A stretch of 64,000 nucleotides of DNA from Choristoneura fumiferana (taxonomy: Eukaryota > Arthropoda > Insecta > Lepidoptera > Tortricidae), in the NCBI RefSeq assembly GCF_025370935.1, contig NC_133485.1, forward strand, positions 4,841,104 through 4,905,103. Reading direction: 5' to 3'. Under the pieces are notes generated by a model. It was not told where the DNA came from. It ran no database searches and saw only the letters and a list, made by a program, of their open reading frames with translations. Within the stretch, counting starts at the first letter, position 1. Each line of letters starts with the position of its first letter. Made by a program: the position numbers and the translations under genes. Shown here one piece after another: positions 46,701-55,690 of this stretch.

Positions 46701-49700
46701 TTTCTAAAATTCCACCCCTGAATCAGCGAAAAGCAGGTTTCAAAGTTGGTACAAATTATGATTAATTACATAAATGTAGGTTGATTTTTGAGTTCCAAAA
46801 TTTGCACCATCTGTCTAAAACAACGTCTGCCTGTTTTATTTGTGTTTCCATGTAATACTTCAAAAATCAATCAAGACACGAAAAAAGGATCGCAGAAAGT
46901 AAATGTATTTTACCCCAAATTTAATGCGAACGAAGCCGCGCTCAAAAGCTCGTCATACATACATACATACATAGTGTTTCAAAATTTTAATATATACACT
47001 GCTAGTTAAATATCTCTGCCGCTGAGCTTACAACCTTAAATAAAAATATGGACAAATATCAACTGCTCTCATTACAGAGTATATTAAGGTAGAATGTATT
47101 AGTATACCATGCAATTTTATGAGTACTTAACACTTGTTTTTTGCAAGACGGAGGCCCTACCCCCGCTGCGCATCACAAACTCCGGCAGGCCACAGATCCC
47201 TTGTTTACAAATTAGTACCTCTATAATAATAACACATATTAGCTAAATACGTATATGTATCTGTTTACTACTTTCCTACACGCAAGAATCACTGAACCGA
47301 TGTAATAGAAAATTTGATACAGAATTAGTTTTATATCCTAAAATAACACCCAGGTTATTTCCATTCCAGTAATTCTTAGGGGAAATCAAAAAATTGCTTC
47401 TTTACCTAGTTTGTTTTGTTATGATATGATAAGCTATAATCACAAATCCCTTGTGACGGAATATATATAACAAATTCTGCAATTTCAGACGAAAGCAAGT
47501 AGGTCTAACATACTTCTCACTTATGTATGTTATGGCCAGGGCAGATATTTGTATGAATAATGCGAATGTTTGTTCTCTTGTATGTTTAATATGTATTTAA
47601 GTACGTATTTGTTTGGGACTGGGTCAATTGGTGTCAAGTGTCCCATGATATATATATTTTTTTATTATGTCAAAACATATTTCGTTCTTACAAATGCTTA
47701 TCAAATGAGCTGCTGTGGCACATGACTACCTAAGCGTTGGTAATGTCGTTCGTGTCTTATCATACTGTAAAAGTTTCTAAATTCGGTTTTATAAAATATA
47801 ACTGACAATATTCTTCCTGGGAACTCTCTAAATATTACGTCTGCCTGGAGATCGATCTATCTTTTGCGGCTTTTACCCATAAAGCCATTAAATAATCTAG
47901 CTAGATTTAGCAAAGACGGAGCCTAATCTATGTATAGTACTTAAATTCTATTAATTAATTATTTAATTTCTATTTATTTATTTTTTTATTTCTAAATTGA
48001 TTTTGAAGTAACTAAGAAGAGATTAAAAACTTTACAGCAAAATAAGCTTTACTGACTTTATTTTAGATTGCTACCTTGTGGACCTACACAGGACTATTGT
48101 ATAGAAAATGGTCTAGTCTTGGCTATCTATCTCATTCTAACATATATGTATTGTATTATATCGCACTTTCTCTTGTATCGCCAATTAACTCGTATTATCA
48201 CGTTTTTAATCTATGAATCTGTTTCACCACTCGAAGATAAATCGTATGAGACAGTGACAGATATACCTATATATTGTGGTGCTGTCTCTGTTTCTTTGGA
48301 CAAAACAAACAGATACGACATCACATATACTTGTCATCAATAAGTGGTAAAACGGACCTTGGGGCCGGCTGCACGAACCTCGATTAATTACTGTTAGTCG
48401 GCGAGCATCTAATTAATCCGAGGCCGTATTGCCTTTAACGTTTCTGACGCTCATGATCGCAATCAAATGTTGATGATTTCGCATACAAAAACTGTCATTT
48501 GATTGCGATCGCGAGCGCCAGAAACGTTAGGCAATACGAATACGACATCTTACCCGATGGTTAAAAATTTGAGGTATTTATGGTAGACCTGTACCTAAAC
48601 GTATTACAAAATGGCGATGTATTCCATTGTCATCGCAGCATTTAATTGGTTAGTACATTCAATTTGAGCTCATCTTTGTGGTTGCATGCATAATTTTAGA
48701 GCAAGCTTGTCTAGGCCACAATAGAGCTCTCACCAGGCGGCAGTTAGTGATGATGATGATGAACTGGTATTGTTATTTAAATCGCAAAACCCTGTGCATA
48801 CGTTTGAAAATAGCCGATTTGTCCTCTACATTGACATCGGCCTCTAAATTAATTTCCTTAAGAGGGCAATTAATTTGTGTTTGCACGTGCTGTGTAAACG
48901 CAGCAGCTAACGACGTTACGAATCAGCGCTACGACGTTGCGCTCGTAGACCCTCTACGCACTTACAAAATGTATTATTTAACACGTTTGCTTCCACATAG
49001 CAGTAGCAGTGTTTTTCCGCTTTGTAGCGAAAACTGGTCCTTTACTACGAAGTGCAAAATTAGAACTTCGTATCTTGTCGTCCCTGTAACGCAGGGATGG
49101 GAAACTTTTTCCTTCGCGTGCCAATATAACTAACTATACTAACGAAATATATGGCGGGCCAAGTTGTTGCATTTTTGGCTATGTTATTTACTGAAATAAA
49201 AATATGGATATGTATAAACACTAATTTATTGTGTAATATTTTCGATTTTCGCTCATCCCGCCCGTGTTCGCAAAACTAGCGTGATTGTTGTATGCAAGCT
49301 GGCCATTGCCAATGACTGTGCCAATGAGAATGAAATTTCTAACAATACGAAATCTTCTCTTGATTTTTGTTTGATGGTCGCAGTTTCCTCATCCCTGCTC
49401 TAACGCTAATATTGTTTAATACGAGAGTGAGAGGGACTGTATACGAACAGGGAACCCGATTGTCGGATTCTTGGCACTGAATGTGTTGCCAATGACAGAA
49501 TACCCGGTATTTTAAAATAAGCCTGGAATATTTGTATGAAAACTACCGTTAGATATATAGACATGACTATTTAAAATAAGATACACGAATCACTCACGTG
49601 TTAATAGTCGAGGTATGCTGACATGTTTTGAACTAATCCCTGTTCACGGATGGCTTTTCATTCGACCTCTTCTTGACAAGGGTGCACGGACTGGTTCGAA

Positions 49701-50891
49701 ACATGAGGGGCATACCTCAACTGTGTATGTATACATGTGAGTGGCTCATGTACAATATATTATTAACTCACCTGGAAAATTTTAGCAGATGGTTGGGATA
49801 CTTTTAGTTTAGTTTTACCTCGGGTCTTGGGTGTTTAGTAGGTAATTTTAAAACACCTCGTATTTTCCAGAATACTTTGAAACTTGCCTTAGGAATCCAT
49901 ACGTCAAGCGGAGGATTCACGTTGCTTCGGAAGCCAGGCGACGCTATTACTCCATGCTTTACTTTCCTGGAGATAACCATTGGCAAGGATTTATCGTAAG
50001 TCTGCGATTAATTTCATTGTATTTTTTATTTAAACGCAGGGCAAGTATTCTATAATTTAAGTGCACAGGTAAAAAAAAATTAACAAGGCTTTTGCCTAGG
50101 TACAACATGCAGCGTCGCTCACTTCACCCCGTACCAAGAAAACCAATGCTGTACGGAAACAATACAGAAGTAATATGAAGAGCGACACCTATAGTTTTGT
50201 TTCGACGGTAACATAATAGTTTGTGTCTGTCTGTCAAGTTTGTCATGAACCAACAGAAACAGTTCATTTACCTATCCTTGCTCAGCGCAGCTGTAGTGGG
50301 AACAGCTCAGCGGAGCGAGGTTTTTGTGTATAGGTACAAACAAGGGAAGGATGTTTGCGAGGAATGTGTTGCAAGGAATGTGTTGCCTGTATTCCCAAAT
50401 GGGGTAGGCAGAGCACACGAAACGTTACCGCTTCGGAGCCACTTTTAGCAATTTTAGGTTTTAAGTTCGACAAAAACGGTACCTTACTTAACCTATACAG
50501 TTCAGAGGGATGTATTGGGAAATACTCAGTTACTGGAACGGGCAGTGGCGCACGCGCTCCGCTCCCGCCTCACCGCACCCTGCTCGTTTGTTTGTAAAGA
50601 GCCCGCTACATGCCCTCGCTACGCATCCTCGCACCTCTCAGCTACCTCGCACATCTTTGGTGGAAACAGTCACGTTCCACATCCTCGCACCGCTCCCCTA
50701 CGAGTACCACATACTGGTGAAAACACAGCCTTAGTACGGTACGCTCTCATGTTTGCAGACGTGACTGCCACTACAACGTGTCAGATATGCCGCTGTCGGC
50801 TGGTGATACACTGTCGCCATTCTTACAAATGGGTGGCAGTTTCAACCCGCTGCCTGTCGCCTTGAGGAAACCCAATGGAAGTCCCGTTAAG
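34631..50891 (+). CDS. TMEM67: Meckelin (TMEM67/MKS3), N-terminal exons 1-7; rest missing
   Basis: Seven exons join in phase: 34631-34790, 36302-36472, 38028-38266, 44958-45075, 46209-46276, 49871-49995, 50759-50891, giving 338 residues. Exon 1 carries a signal peptide. CRTNEYYEPGAMVCQLCPAN and the following CxxC clusters match the meckelin cysteine-rich N-terminus; CRTLASECVKNFYTNEAAGP matches its CQALGNMC region; LKLALGIHTSSGGFTLL matches the domain before the conserved NCEIP segment. Meckelin is a multi-pass receptor-like protein of the ciliary transition zone (MKS module). The family is about 1000 residues, so the later extracellular part, membrane segments and C-terminal helix are absent: the gene runs into the 52343 gap. 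Identity is by alignment from memory. Confidence 0.87.
35431..35590. mobile_element. MITE in meckelin intron 1
   Basis: GGTAAACATTTATTGTTGAG...AACATTGTTGAATCAACGTG mirrored by CACGTTGATTCAACAATG...AAATGTTGACC. Arms are about 42 bases with few mismatches. Confidence 0.8.
35641..35702 (+). repeat. LINE/SINE tail with (CATA)n
   Basis: TTGTACAATAAAGAGTTTAC followed by CATA units, the same tail as at 15417 and 59753. Confidence 0.55.
36302..36472 (+). CDS. TMEM67: Meckelin exon 2 (cysteine-rich)
   Basis: Acceptor CTCACAG, donor TCGG/GTTAGT, phase 1 to 1. Encodes CSCEEHSVPVTPGRCKPCGA, VPRRCQGAAGRT and CRKCPADYIS, spaced CxxC motifs of the meckelin N-terminal domain. High GC contrasts with the AT-rich introns. 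The exon is the parent of the tandem array that follows it. Confidence 0.88.
36630..36782. mobile_element. MITE (CCCCTTATTCATAAA termini) inside the exon-2 array
   Basis: CCCCTTATTCATAAA at the left and TTTATGAATAAGGGG at the right are perfect inverted termini. The interior has AACCTATTTTAGTTAA against TTAGTTAACATAGGCTT. It interrupts a unit between GCTGACTAT and TATATCTCGG. Confidence 0.88.
37106..37167. repeat. Near-perfect 27-bp hairpin at a unit junction
   Basis: GGATCACACACTAACCCGAG...AGT (37106-37132) and its complement at 37141-37167 differ at one base, with an 8-base loop. The arms are the donor-side unit edge in both orientations, so one small piece of the array was inverted. Confidence 0.85.
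38028..38266 (+). CDS. TMEM67: Meckelin exon 3
   Basis: Acceptor TTCATCACCAG, donor CATT/GTAAGT, phase 1 to 0. Encodes EVLCVKCARGYKPSGNACVR, then CAGCACARNEVIVRDACVP, the third part of the cysteine-rich region. Strongly GC-rich. The next 6.7-kb intron contains a fold-back SINE and a complete copia element. Confidence 0.88.
38325..38522. mobile_element. Fold-back tRNA-derived SINE
   Basis: GGATGGCCAAGTGGTTAGAG...CTACGAAGCTTGAGG (left, 38325-38373) is inverted at 38475-38522. The minus-strand half carries A-box and B-box words (GGCCTAGTGG, GGTTCGATTCC) and then the body GGGCAGATATTTGTATGAAT seen also at 24957 and 47532. Confidence 0.82.
38667..38831 (+). repeat. copia 5' LTR
   Basis: TGTTAAAGCAATGATTTGTA ... 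CATATTATTTAACA, with TG and CA limits. AATAAA at about 38790 is a likely polyadenylation signal. Confidence 0.95.
38832..38845 (+). promoter_or_regulatory. copia primer binding site (initiator tRNA-Met type)
   Basis: TGGTAGCAGAGCGG directly follows the 5' LTR and is complementary to the 3' end of initiator tRNA-Met, the usual primer of this family. Confidence 0.8.
38930..40780 (+). CDS. copia Gag-Pol, first part (Gag, protease, integrase start)
   Basis: 616 codons from the ATG at 38930. Residues 1-190 are the Gag (UBN2-type) domain; 212-225 the zinc knuckle CYGCNEPGHYQRDC; 245-285 an Arg/Gly-rich stretch; 331-333 the protease triad DSG; 469-506 the integrase HHCC zinc finger (H469, H474, C503, C506). 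D533 and D596 are the first two DDE residues. A stop at 40778-40780 follows a frameshift, so the third catalytic residue lies in the next frame (40753 onward). Confidence 0.93.
   Translation: MANVREDCPIQIFDGNNYDKWRFRLQLLMEMKGCYEAMINEMRPENIKENDWIKMDLKAKNLIVTSVTDSQLEIIISESTAWSMITKFDAIYRVKSTANKLLCKRKLLKLKMAEDDNPVDFLNLFEKNINELKNAGEEMTEDDKLNHLLLCLPESYTHIVDIVDALPAKDKSVEYVKSKLILNYKKKEENESKGLETFNIQKRMSQVRIRNCYGCNEPGHYQRDCPKNMVREQNVPRWQGNYNIRGNSNIRGIYNWRGKSYRGTRGNSRMMSRGRGNFSGTTRGMTRECYYNPAQDDTRGDNSFNVEVMTSARDPVSEDYSNKDNLTWLLDSGCSDHIINSDEYFVEYKTLDNPIDIKVGDGFSLKANKVGNVLMYFYVNGNWLRTTIRNVYYVPSMKRNLLSVSSITSYNSYVVFDNDGAKIFNGSSNNVLAIAERKNKLFILNGKVGKTIVKSYTTNSNMTEKEKWHRILGHTNFINLNKMCQQKLLEGLPERIENDYVQCEICLMNKMHNLPFENNRQRAKDILEIVHTDVNGPLNPTGVAGERYFVSFIDDFSRIAKVYCIKYKSEVFECFEAYMNLVENMTGKRIKELRCDNGREYINKVFTGWQKIKGYS
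40753..42915 (+). CDS. copia Gag-Pol, second part (integrase end, RT, RNase H)
   Basis: 720 codons, overlapping the first frame by 28 bases. E24 in NGVAERFNRS is the third integrase residue. Residues 240-480 are the copia reverse transcriptase with YVDD at 400-403 intact. The RNase H region has D565 (YVDADWA), E608 (HAEYYAL) and D642 (EDNTGAI). The start given is only the first ATG of the open frame; in the parent element the two parts were one protein, so this copy lacks an intact integrase unless the shift is an assembly error. Confidence 0.93.
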   Translation: MAKDKGIFINPCPPYTHELNGVAERFNRSVMDRARCLISEANVDKKYWPIFVETAVYIGNRLLTNTVIKRTPYEIFTGRKPDVSKMRIIGSKVFVRIPEAKRTSKLNPKGVKGILVGYTNTGYKILVDNKMTETRHVTFIDETARVIENNEDGSEDENNEVFEDAVEDTGDQLAPQEAREVIEYGRPQRTRKVPEKYKDFVVYVNTCNATVPENYKEAINNSESAKWKKAMQSEINSLEKNETWDLVDEPSDKNIIEVKWIYTIKSNGTYKARVVARGFQQMYEENEEIYSPVARMTTLKVLLSTACVRGWYIEQMDVETAFLNGSIKSEVYIYPPDGYDVEPNKVCLLKKALYGLRESPRDWYDCIHEFFCSINLKRSAYDYCLYTGSVNNNKVYIILYVDDLLITGEDKKSINKVKEMLSDRFRMKDLGCVKQYLGIDIDYDREEKKMVLSQEHYIESLSEKYNIKDSKGFDTPMEMNLKLEPAEKINDKLKYRNLIGALLYVANGTRPDVAYSVNYMSRFQKSHDDTHYKYALRVLKYLYHTRRLKLNYGTVYNEMLNAYVDADWAADMQDRKSTSGIVIKVFGNVVMWRSQKQKIVSRASTHAEYYALADCVEEVLPIKGVLGDLDVEIKNGINIYEDNTGAIGLARNGKFSKNSKHIDISYHFVNDYEKKGLINVLKISTDNQIADMLTKALGRIKFQKFRELLGIRDDKCVLNY
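42953..42961 (+). promoter_or_regulatory. copia polypurine tract
   Basis: AAGGAGGTG immediately before the 3' LTR, the expected plus-strand primer position. Confidence 0.75.
42962..43127 (+). repeat. copia 3' LTR
   Basis: Matches the 5' LTR except for one T insertion and one substitution; flanked on the right by the duplicated ATTTT. Confidence 0.95.
43128..44957. other. Rest of meckelin intron 3
   Basis: Includes an RTE-type fragment at about 43872-44060 (GCTGGTGCCCGCGGCTTCGC, GTCCAGCCGTTCACGCGTGA). No other coding or inverted repeat seen. Confidence 0.45.
44958..45075 (+). CDS. TMEM67: Meckelin exon 4
   Basis: Acceptor TTTTAAACAG, donor AAAG/GTAAAA, phase 0 to 1. Encodes NYRACRTLASECVKNFYTNE and GPCRLWMQ. 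It follows the family pattern CxxLxxxCV...C, which settled the identification. Confidence 0.85.
45321..45916. mobile_element. MITE with ~75-bp termini and internal iterated palindromes
   Basis: TGAAATTCAGTATATGTCGG at the left is mirrored at the right end, and inverted similarity continues through AGATCACGAAATTCCTAGGA and CGTGAAATGGCGCCATTT. Inside, the words CATATCGTGAAATGGCG, ATATGCCTAGGAATTT and CATGATCTGCC recur about six times in both orientations. GC-rich CGAGCGAGCGAAGCGAGCG sits near 45598. No coding. It lies in intron 4, about 290 bases before exon 5. Confidence 0.85.
46209..46276 (+). CDS. TMEM67: Meckelin exon 5
   Basis: Acceptor GTTCCTGCAG, donor GAG/GTACGT, phase 1 to 0, so its 68 bases fit exactly between exons 4 and 6. 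Encodes GLPALLIESPNDKDPGIDLP, matching the NLPWLFY-type segment of meckelin. Confidence 0.78.
47532..47660 (+). mobile_element. tRNA-derived SINE body
   Basis: GGGCAGATATTTGTATGAAT, GCGAATGTTTGTTCTC, TTTAATATGTATTTAAGTAC and TCAATTGGTGTCAAGTGTCC; same family as 24957 and 38325. Confidence 0.68.
48425..48541. mobile_element. Hairpin-forming MITE-like element
   Basis: CGTATTGCCTTTAACGTTTC...GATCGCAATCAAATG (left) is mirrored by CATTTGATTGCGATCG...GAAACGTTAGGCAATACG (right), arms about 44 bases, loop about 28. Confidence 0.75.
49030..49455. mobile_element. TACTACGAAG MITE interrupted by a hAT element
   Basis: Left part TACTACGAAGTGCAAAATTA to CCTGTAACG and right part CTAACGCTAATATTGTTTAA to TACGAACAGG together equal the MITE at 7690-7810. 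The element at 49092-49397 splits it. Confidence 0.75.
49092..49397. mobile_element. hAT-type non-autonomous element with 8-bp target duplication
   Basis: Starts CAGGGATGGGAAACTTT and ends AGTTTCCTCATCCCTG. Flanked by CTGTAACG (49084-49091) and CTCTAACG (49398-49405), an 8-base duplication with one difference. Eight-base duplications and CAGGG termini are typical of the hAT superfamily. Confidence 0.85.
49871..49995 (+). CDS. TMEM67: Meckelin exon 6
   Basis: Acceptor TTTTCCAG, donor ATC/GTAAGT, phase 0 to 2. Encodes NTLKLALGIHTSSGGFTLL then FLEITIGKDL. A second frame across it is also open, but only this one joins both neighbours in phase and matches the meckelin NTKLKF-type region. Confidence 0.78.
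50394..50483 (-). repeat. Interspersed repeat, inverted partner at 6755-6859
   Basis: CGAAACGTTACCGCTTCGGA and TTTTAGCAATTTTAGGTTTT are the complement of the first copy. It lies within intron 6. Confidence 0.65.
50759..50891 (+). CDS. TMEM67: Meckelin exon 7, last one before the gap
   Basis: Acceptor ATGTTTGCAG, donor AAG/GTAAAC, phase 2 to 0. Encodes RDCHYNVSDMPLSAGDTLSP and PLPVALRKPNGSPVK, corresponding to the segment after the conserved NC in meckelin. No later meckelin exon is visible up to the gap at 52343. Confidence 0.78.
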
Positions 50892-50954
50892 GTAAACAAG
50901 TAGGTACCTATGTAATATAAGTCATCATCTTCCTCATATAAGCTGTTGGGCGTT

Positions 50955-51420
50955 CACTGTTGGACATCTTCTTTTTTGTCGTTTCGCTCTTCCCAGAGCG
51001 GTCGTGGCACATTGAGATGTCCGCGTCGGTAGTAGAGGCGGACACAGCTCTCCATATGATCTTCCGCCATACCCCTCTCTTGGCCCACTATCTGGCACAG
51101 TGTGATACGCGGTTTCCTACTTATACAGCGTCCTTTACTCTTGGTCAGTCCAGCGAATAGGTGACCTGCCGCGCGACCTGGTTCCCTCCACTCTTCCCTG
51201 CACGACTAGTTGCTCTATGGAATCGCCATCCCGCCTGGAGACATGTCCAAAGTACTACAGTATGCGTACTGCAGTGTACCTACCGTTGGACACAGCACAG
51301 ATCTCCGCGATAGACCTCTAGTTGCTTCGGTCGGAAGCGGCCTGCATCCACCGTGAACCAGCGGCTTTAACCAGGTCTTCCGTCCATCAATCTCGTCGGA
51401 GGACGTGAATGGGTGAATGT
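50955..51420 (-). pseudogene. LINE remnants (RTE-like C-terminal region)
   Basis: On the minus strand pieces read YFGHVSRRDGDSIEQLVVQG and RGRSPIRWTDQ, and a second piece preserves the DEIDGRKTW...GGCRPLP region, both like the C-terminal LINE segment seen at 19345. Frames are broken and two LINE tails may be joined. Confidence 0.55.
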
Positions 51421-52342
51421 GTGAGTAACTAAGTAAGTGTGGAAAATCTGCATTGAATTTATAGCGTATTATAATTTACAGTTTGAGATTTATTTGCGAT
51501 GATATATAGCGCTCGCGGCATCACCAATGAAAAATGAAAAACGTACGTTTACGCGTTTACCTTTACTTGCCCGAATTTCACTTGCCATACCAACGTTTGC
51601 CATAAAATATATAGAACCGTGCTGTTTTCAGGATTTTTTTAAATGTCATCATACATAATGCAGTAGGTTAGGTTAGGTTAGTTTAATATCAACTCTGAAG
51701 AAATTACTATTTCAGAAATAAATTACTTTATGGCAAATGAAAATTCTAGGAAACGATACATTCGGGCATATGAAATTCGGGCAAACGATAGAAAACCAGG
51801 TTCCACCCTGGTACGCGATTCAGTTTCCTCGACTGTACTGGTAATATAAACTATTTGAAACAAGATTGCAACTCGATGACGCTGCAAAAGGTAAAGCGCT
51901 CGGAACTCTAAGATATGATATATGGTTAATTAAACTTGATCTCATCCCACAATAGTTCCACTTGAAGTTATCTAGTGGTCAAAACTTTGCTTTGTACCTC
52001 TAGTTAGAGCAAACGCATTGTGTCTTGAAACTGGTACACGTTGTAATATAAATAGGACTTATTTATTTCATTGTAGGTAGTCATGCATGTAATTTTTAGG
52101 GTTCCGGAGGCAAAATGGCAAAAACGGAATCCTTATAGTTTCGCCATGTCTGTCTGTCTGTCTGTCCGTCCGTGGCTTTACTTAGGGACTATCAATTCTA
52201 GAAAGCTGTAATTTTGCACGGATATATATGTAAACTATGCCGATAAAATAGTACGGTAAAAATTTCAAAAAACATTTTTTTTAGGGTACGTTCTATAGAC
52301 GTAAAGTGGGGGTGATTTTTTTTTCTCATCCAAACCTATAGT
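51421..52342. other. Non-coding end of the contig, repeats
   Basis: Has a piece of the TGTACCAGGG element near 51797, and at 52100-52342 a dispersed repeat (GTTCCGGAGGCAAAATGGCA, TTTCGCCATGTCTGTCTG, GGGGGTGATTTTTT). The contig therefore ends within repeat DNA. Confidence 0.55.
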
Positions 52343-52442
52343 NNNNNNNNNNNNNNNNNNNNNNNNNNNNNNNNNNNNNNNNNNNNNNNNNNNNNNNNNN
52401 NNNNNNNNNNNNNNNNNNNNNNNNNNNNNNNNNNNNNNNNNN
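52343..52442. other. Assembly gap of 100 N
   Basis: Standard 100-base scaffold join. Copy B of the duplicated block starts at the first base after it, and the meckelin gene ends unfinished before it. Confidence 0.98.
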
Positions 52443-54580
52443 TGGTATAACAAGTGTGGTAACCTTGACATTTCGGCAGGAATTCGTCCTTGAATGTAAT
52501 TAGGAAATGTTTTTTTTTGTGACATAGTGCCTAACTTTTTATTTAATTAGATAGATACGTACTTATAAAGTTAATGATTATAATATCATGGTCAGGGATA
52601 TTTGGAAATAATTCTGATCCGCATTAGCGATCCCTTCAAATAGCGAACCTACTGTGTTAAAAATAAAGTTCTGTTAAATACTTGTGATGTTACCATTTAA
52701 TAATATTGTAAATCTGTTTTAAAAAAATATATATACCTCGTTGAGTTTCTTGCCGGATTCTTCTCAGCAGAGGTTTTTCCGAACCGGTGGTAGATTTTTT
52801 TTGACATTCATAAGTGCTTGTTATAGCCTAAATTGAATAAAGATATTTTGACTTTGACTTTGACTTTGACGTACCTACTCTGGCGTAGAATCAATATTTT
52901 CCTTATAGGCAACCTGAAGACTAAAGGAAGCATGAGTTAGGTATTTCTTCGGATACAATTTCTTCGGATTCAGTTTATCTACTGCCGCAACTGTTATAAC
53001 TGTTAAGTAAAAAAGGTAAGCGACTCGGTGGGAATTGAGTTTTTACGACGCCTCGCCACTGGCACTTAAACCCCATAATAAAACAAAACATAAAACGTTA
53101 CAAATACGTACCCTAATTCACATTTTATATTTGTAACTGGTGCATTTGCTCTTGAAACTCATCATTTGGTGAAGTGGAACTGATGATGAAGACCACATTT
53201 GACCATCAGAGTTACTACCTACTCAGTAACAAGTATTTCGCGGGTTGGATTTTAATTACTTTGACACAGTTGCTAAGCAATTTGTGCTCCTCGTAATGCT
53301 CTTTTCATGATGTGTACACATAGTTTGAATTGTAAATGATCTCTTGCCTTAATTATTCTCATTACTGTACCGCATGTTTACAATTTGTTTTGTGTGCCAA
53401 AGTTAATAAATAAATAAATATGGTGAAATGGAATGGGTGGTGAAGCACCCAGGATTCCTCAATAATTAACGTCTCGGCATCGAAAAAAAACATCTTTCAT
53501 AAAAAAAAGGTGACGAACAGTTGATATTAAACTGTTTTATCTCAGATATTTACACTTAAAAGCGTGAAAAAAATGTTGTAACAAAAAATTTAACCGACTC
53601 CAAAAGACGATGAAAATAATTTTCTACCAGTCTGAAGTCGGTCGGTGCCTCAGCACGTAATAAAAATATGTAATATAGAAAAAAAACGATTATTTACTAC
53701 AACAATAAAATTAACCAACTATTTTTCAACTATGTTCCCTTTTTTAAACCAATTGTAGTCATATCCATATTACGTATATTTTTCGACATGATTTTGACGT
53801 AAATTGTATGCGTCGTCCTCCAACTGGTCATAACACAACACGACAGGTAAATGTGAACCGGGCTTTAATCTGGCCTTTTAAATAAGCCTAAAAGTCAAAT
53901 TACGAATATTTAGATTATTCAGACCAAAACACCTAATTGAGACAAATGCGTAATGAGATTAAAGCAACTTAGCGATTTAATGAAGTGAGATTGAGATATT
54001 TTGAGGCATGAGGTCCCGGGATGGCGTAAAGTTTCATAAAGGCCATGTCAGCACGTCAAGAGGATATTTTAAGACGTGAAGGGATATACTGTTGTGTTTA
54101 GAATAAGGACTCAGACTGGGCTATTCTTAGTTATCTACGAGTACAGCCCTTTGTTTGCGAAGTTCGTAGTGGCCCTGCAGACCCACGGGTAGCATTGATC
54201 CTATAAAGGTTCCGTTTTACCAACTGTGGCACGGTACTCTGAAAAAACTGAATCAGAATTGAATAAAATTTTGAATAAAATTAACCAAATCAAAATTGAA
54301 TTAAATTTTGTTAGACACCTTTAAAAGTGATATTTTTTTTGCTATATTTTTTCATTTTAACAAGGGAATCCCCGGATAGTAACGTAAAAGGTGTATCACA
54401 CACACAGTGTTCTGTTCAGTCACCATCCTTCCGGCTCCTTATCCGGAACTTCCCGTTAGCTCCCTGTTTTATAGCGGTCTGCATAAAATATAAACGGCTA
54501 AGCAAGCACTTGCCCTAAAGGTTTGCCTGAGAGCCATAAAAAATGCTCGCATGTTGAGTAAGTAGAGTTTCAAATATTAG

Positions 54581-54620
54581 AAAGAAAGAAAGAAAGAAAG
54601 AAAGAAAATACATTTATTAG
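54581..54620. repeat. 40-base (AAAG)n-tailed insertion, copy B only
   Basis: AAAGAAAGAAAG... then ATACATTTATTAG, flanked by TATTAG on both sides. Copy A has a single TATTAG here. It looks like the tail of a retroposed element with a short target duplication. Confidence 0.7.
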
Positions 54621-55531
54621 CTAGAGGCAAACAGTTTCTTGCGGCGCATTCTTCTTGGCAATGATGGTCTTTCCGAAAGCGCTGGTAGTTTAATAAATGA
54701 CGTGTAAAAGTGCCCATTGCGGCCTATTTACTGAATAAATGATTTTGATTTTTTGATTTTTGATTTCATGGCAGTCTGCCAGAATTAAGAAAGATCAGCG
54801 ATAGTGCTTTATAGGCTGTGCGACGACGGAAGGATTTAGTCATTATTTTCTCGCTCGACGGTCTTGGTAATAGCTTTTAAGGATTTGTCTGAAAGGGTGT
54901 ACCTGTGGTCTTCCTGTGTGACATGGCCTTTAGATAAACTGAGTTATCATGCCAAGAATATAAGTAACATATTGCTTAAATAAGTTGAGCTCTGTACTTT
55001 ACACCAAGTGATGCTGATGTCATCCACGCCACGGGCTACTTTTGCTTCTTACCTGGAAGAGCTCATTACACCGAGTATTATGGAATGAGAATATTAAATA
55101 AAACATGAACAAAATTAAGTTTATTAGTTATATCGTACGATCCTTTTTTTGGGATGTGAAAAAAGGCGCATACCTTCTCTTAAAAGTTATGTGGGGCTCT
55201 CTCACTAAAACCACATCGGTGTTTATGTTTGTCCACTCTGCCGTTATGGGAGCGCCATAATATCACAGACATACAACCATAACTTTAATGTTGACTGGCA
55301 AACATTAATTTGTATGATAAACCGTGACTACACAATCCTCTTAGAAGTTAAGTAGCTCGTAATTATTTGATTCCAATCATCTACTTATTTACAGATTCAC
55401 CTCACCTCGCCACAAGTGTTAGTTTAGTAGTCTTTTCATCTAAGTACATAAGTACTTTACTAATCAGATTATCCTACGCAACGAAATCAAAACTCTTAAC
55501 TCGTGTTATTTGATTTGAGTTGTTTTCTCAG

Positions 55532-55690
55532 CTCTCTTTAGGCTGGAGCGCGCGCGCCGTGGTTGGTGCTCCATCCGTGACGCTGTCTTCGTTCACGGTG
55601 GGCTTGTACAAGGGGAACCGCGTTGCTGTCAAGAAAATACACAGAAAGAAGCTTGACCTCAACAAAAAACTCATGTGGGAGATTAAGCAG
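55532..55690 (+). CDS. Guanylate cyclase exon B1
   Basis: Same acceptor, donor and protein as A1. The first intronic difference (ACAGAACAG against ACAAAACAG) is eight bases after the donor. Confidence 0.9.

Larger units (their letters stand above)
46277..49870. other. Meckelin intron 5, repeats only
   Basis: Holds a (CATA)n patch at 46955, a SINE body at 47532-47660, a palindromic block at 48425-48541, and a MITE with a nested hAT element at 49030-49455. A 91-codon frame at 48068 shows no family features. Confidence 0.5.

Noticed and set aside
48068..48343. 91-codon hypothetical protein
   Set aside because: AT-rich, no family words, no splice-consistent context, inside meckelin intron 5 next to repeat DNA; taken as chance.
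49804..49986. Minus-strand frame over meckelin exon 6
   Set aside because: Shadow of the real exon; the plus-strand frame joins exons 5 and 7 in phase.
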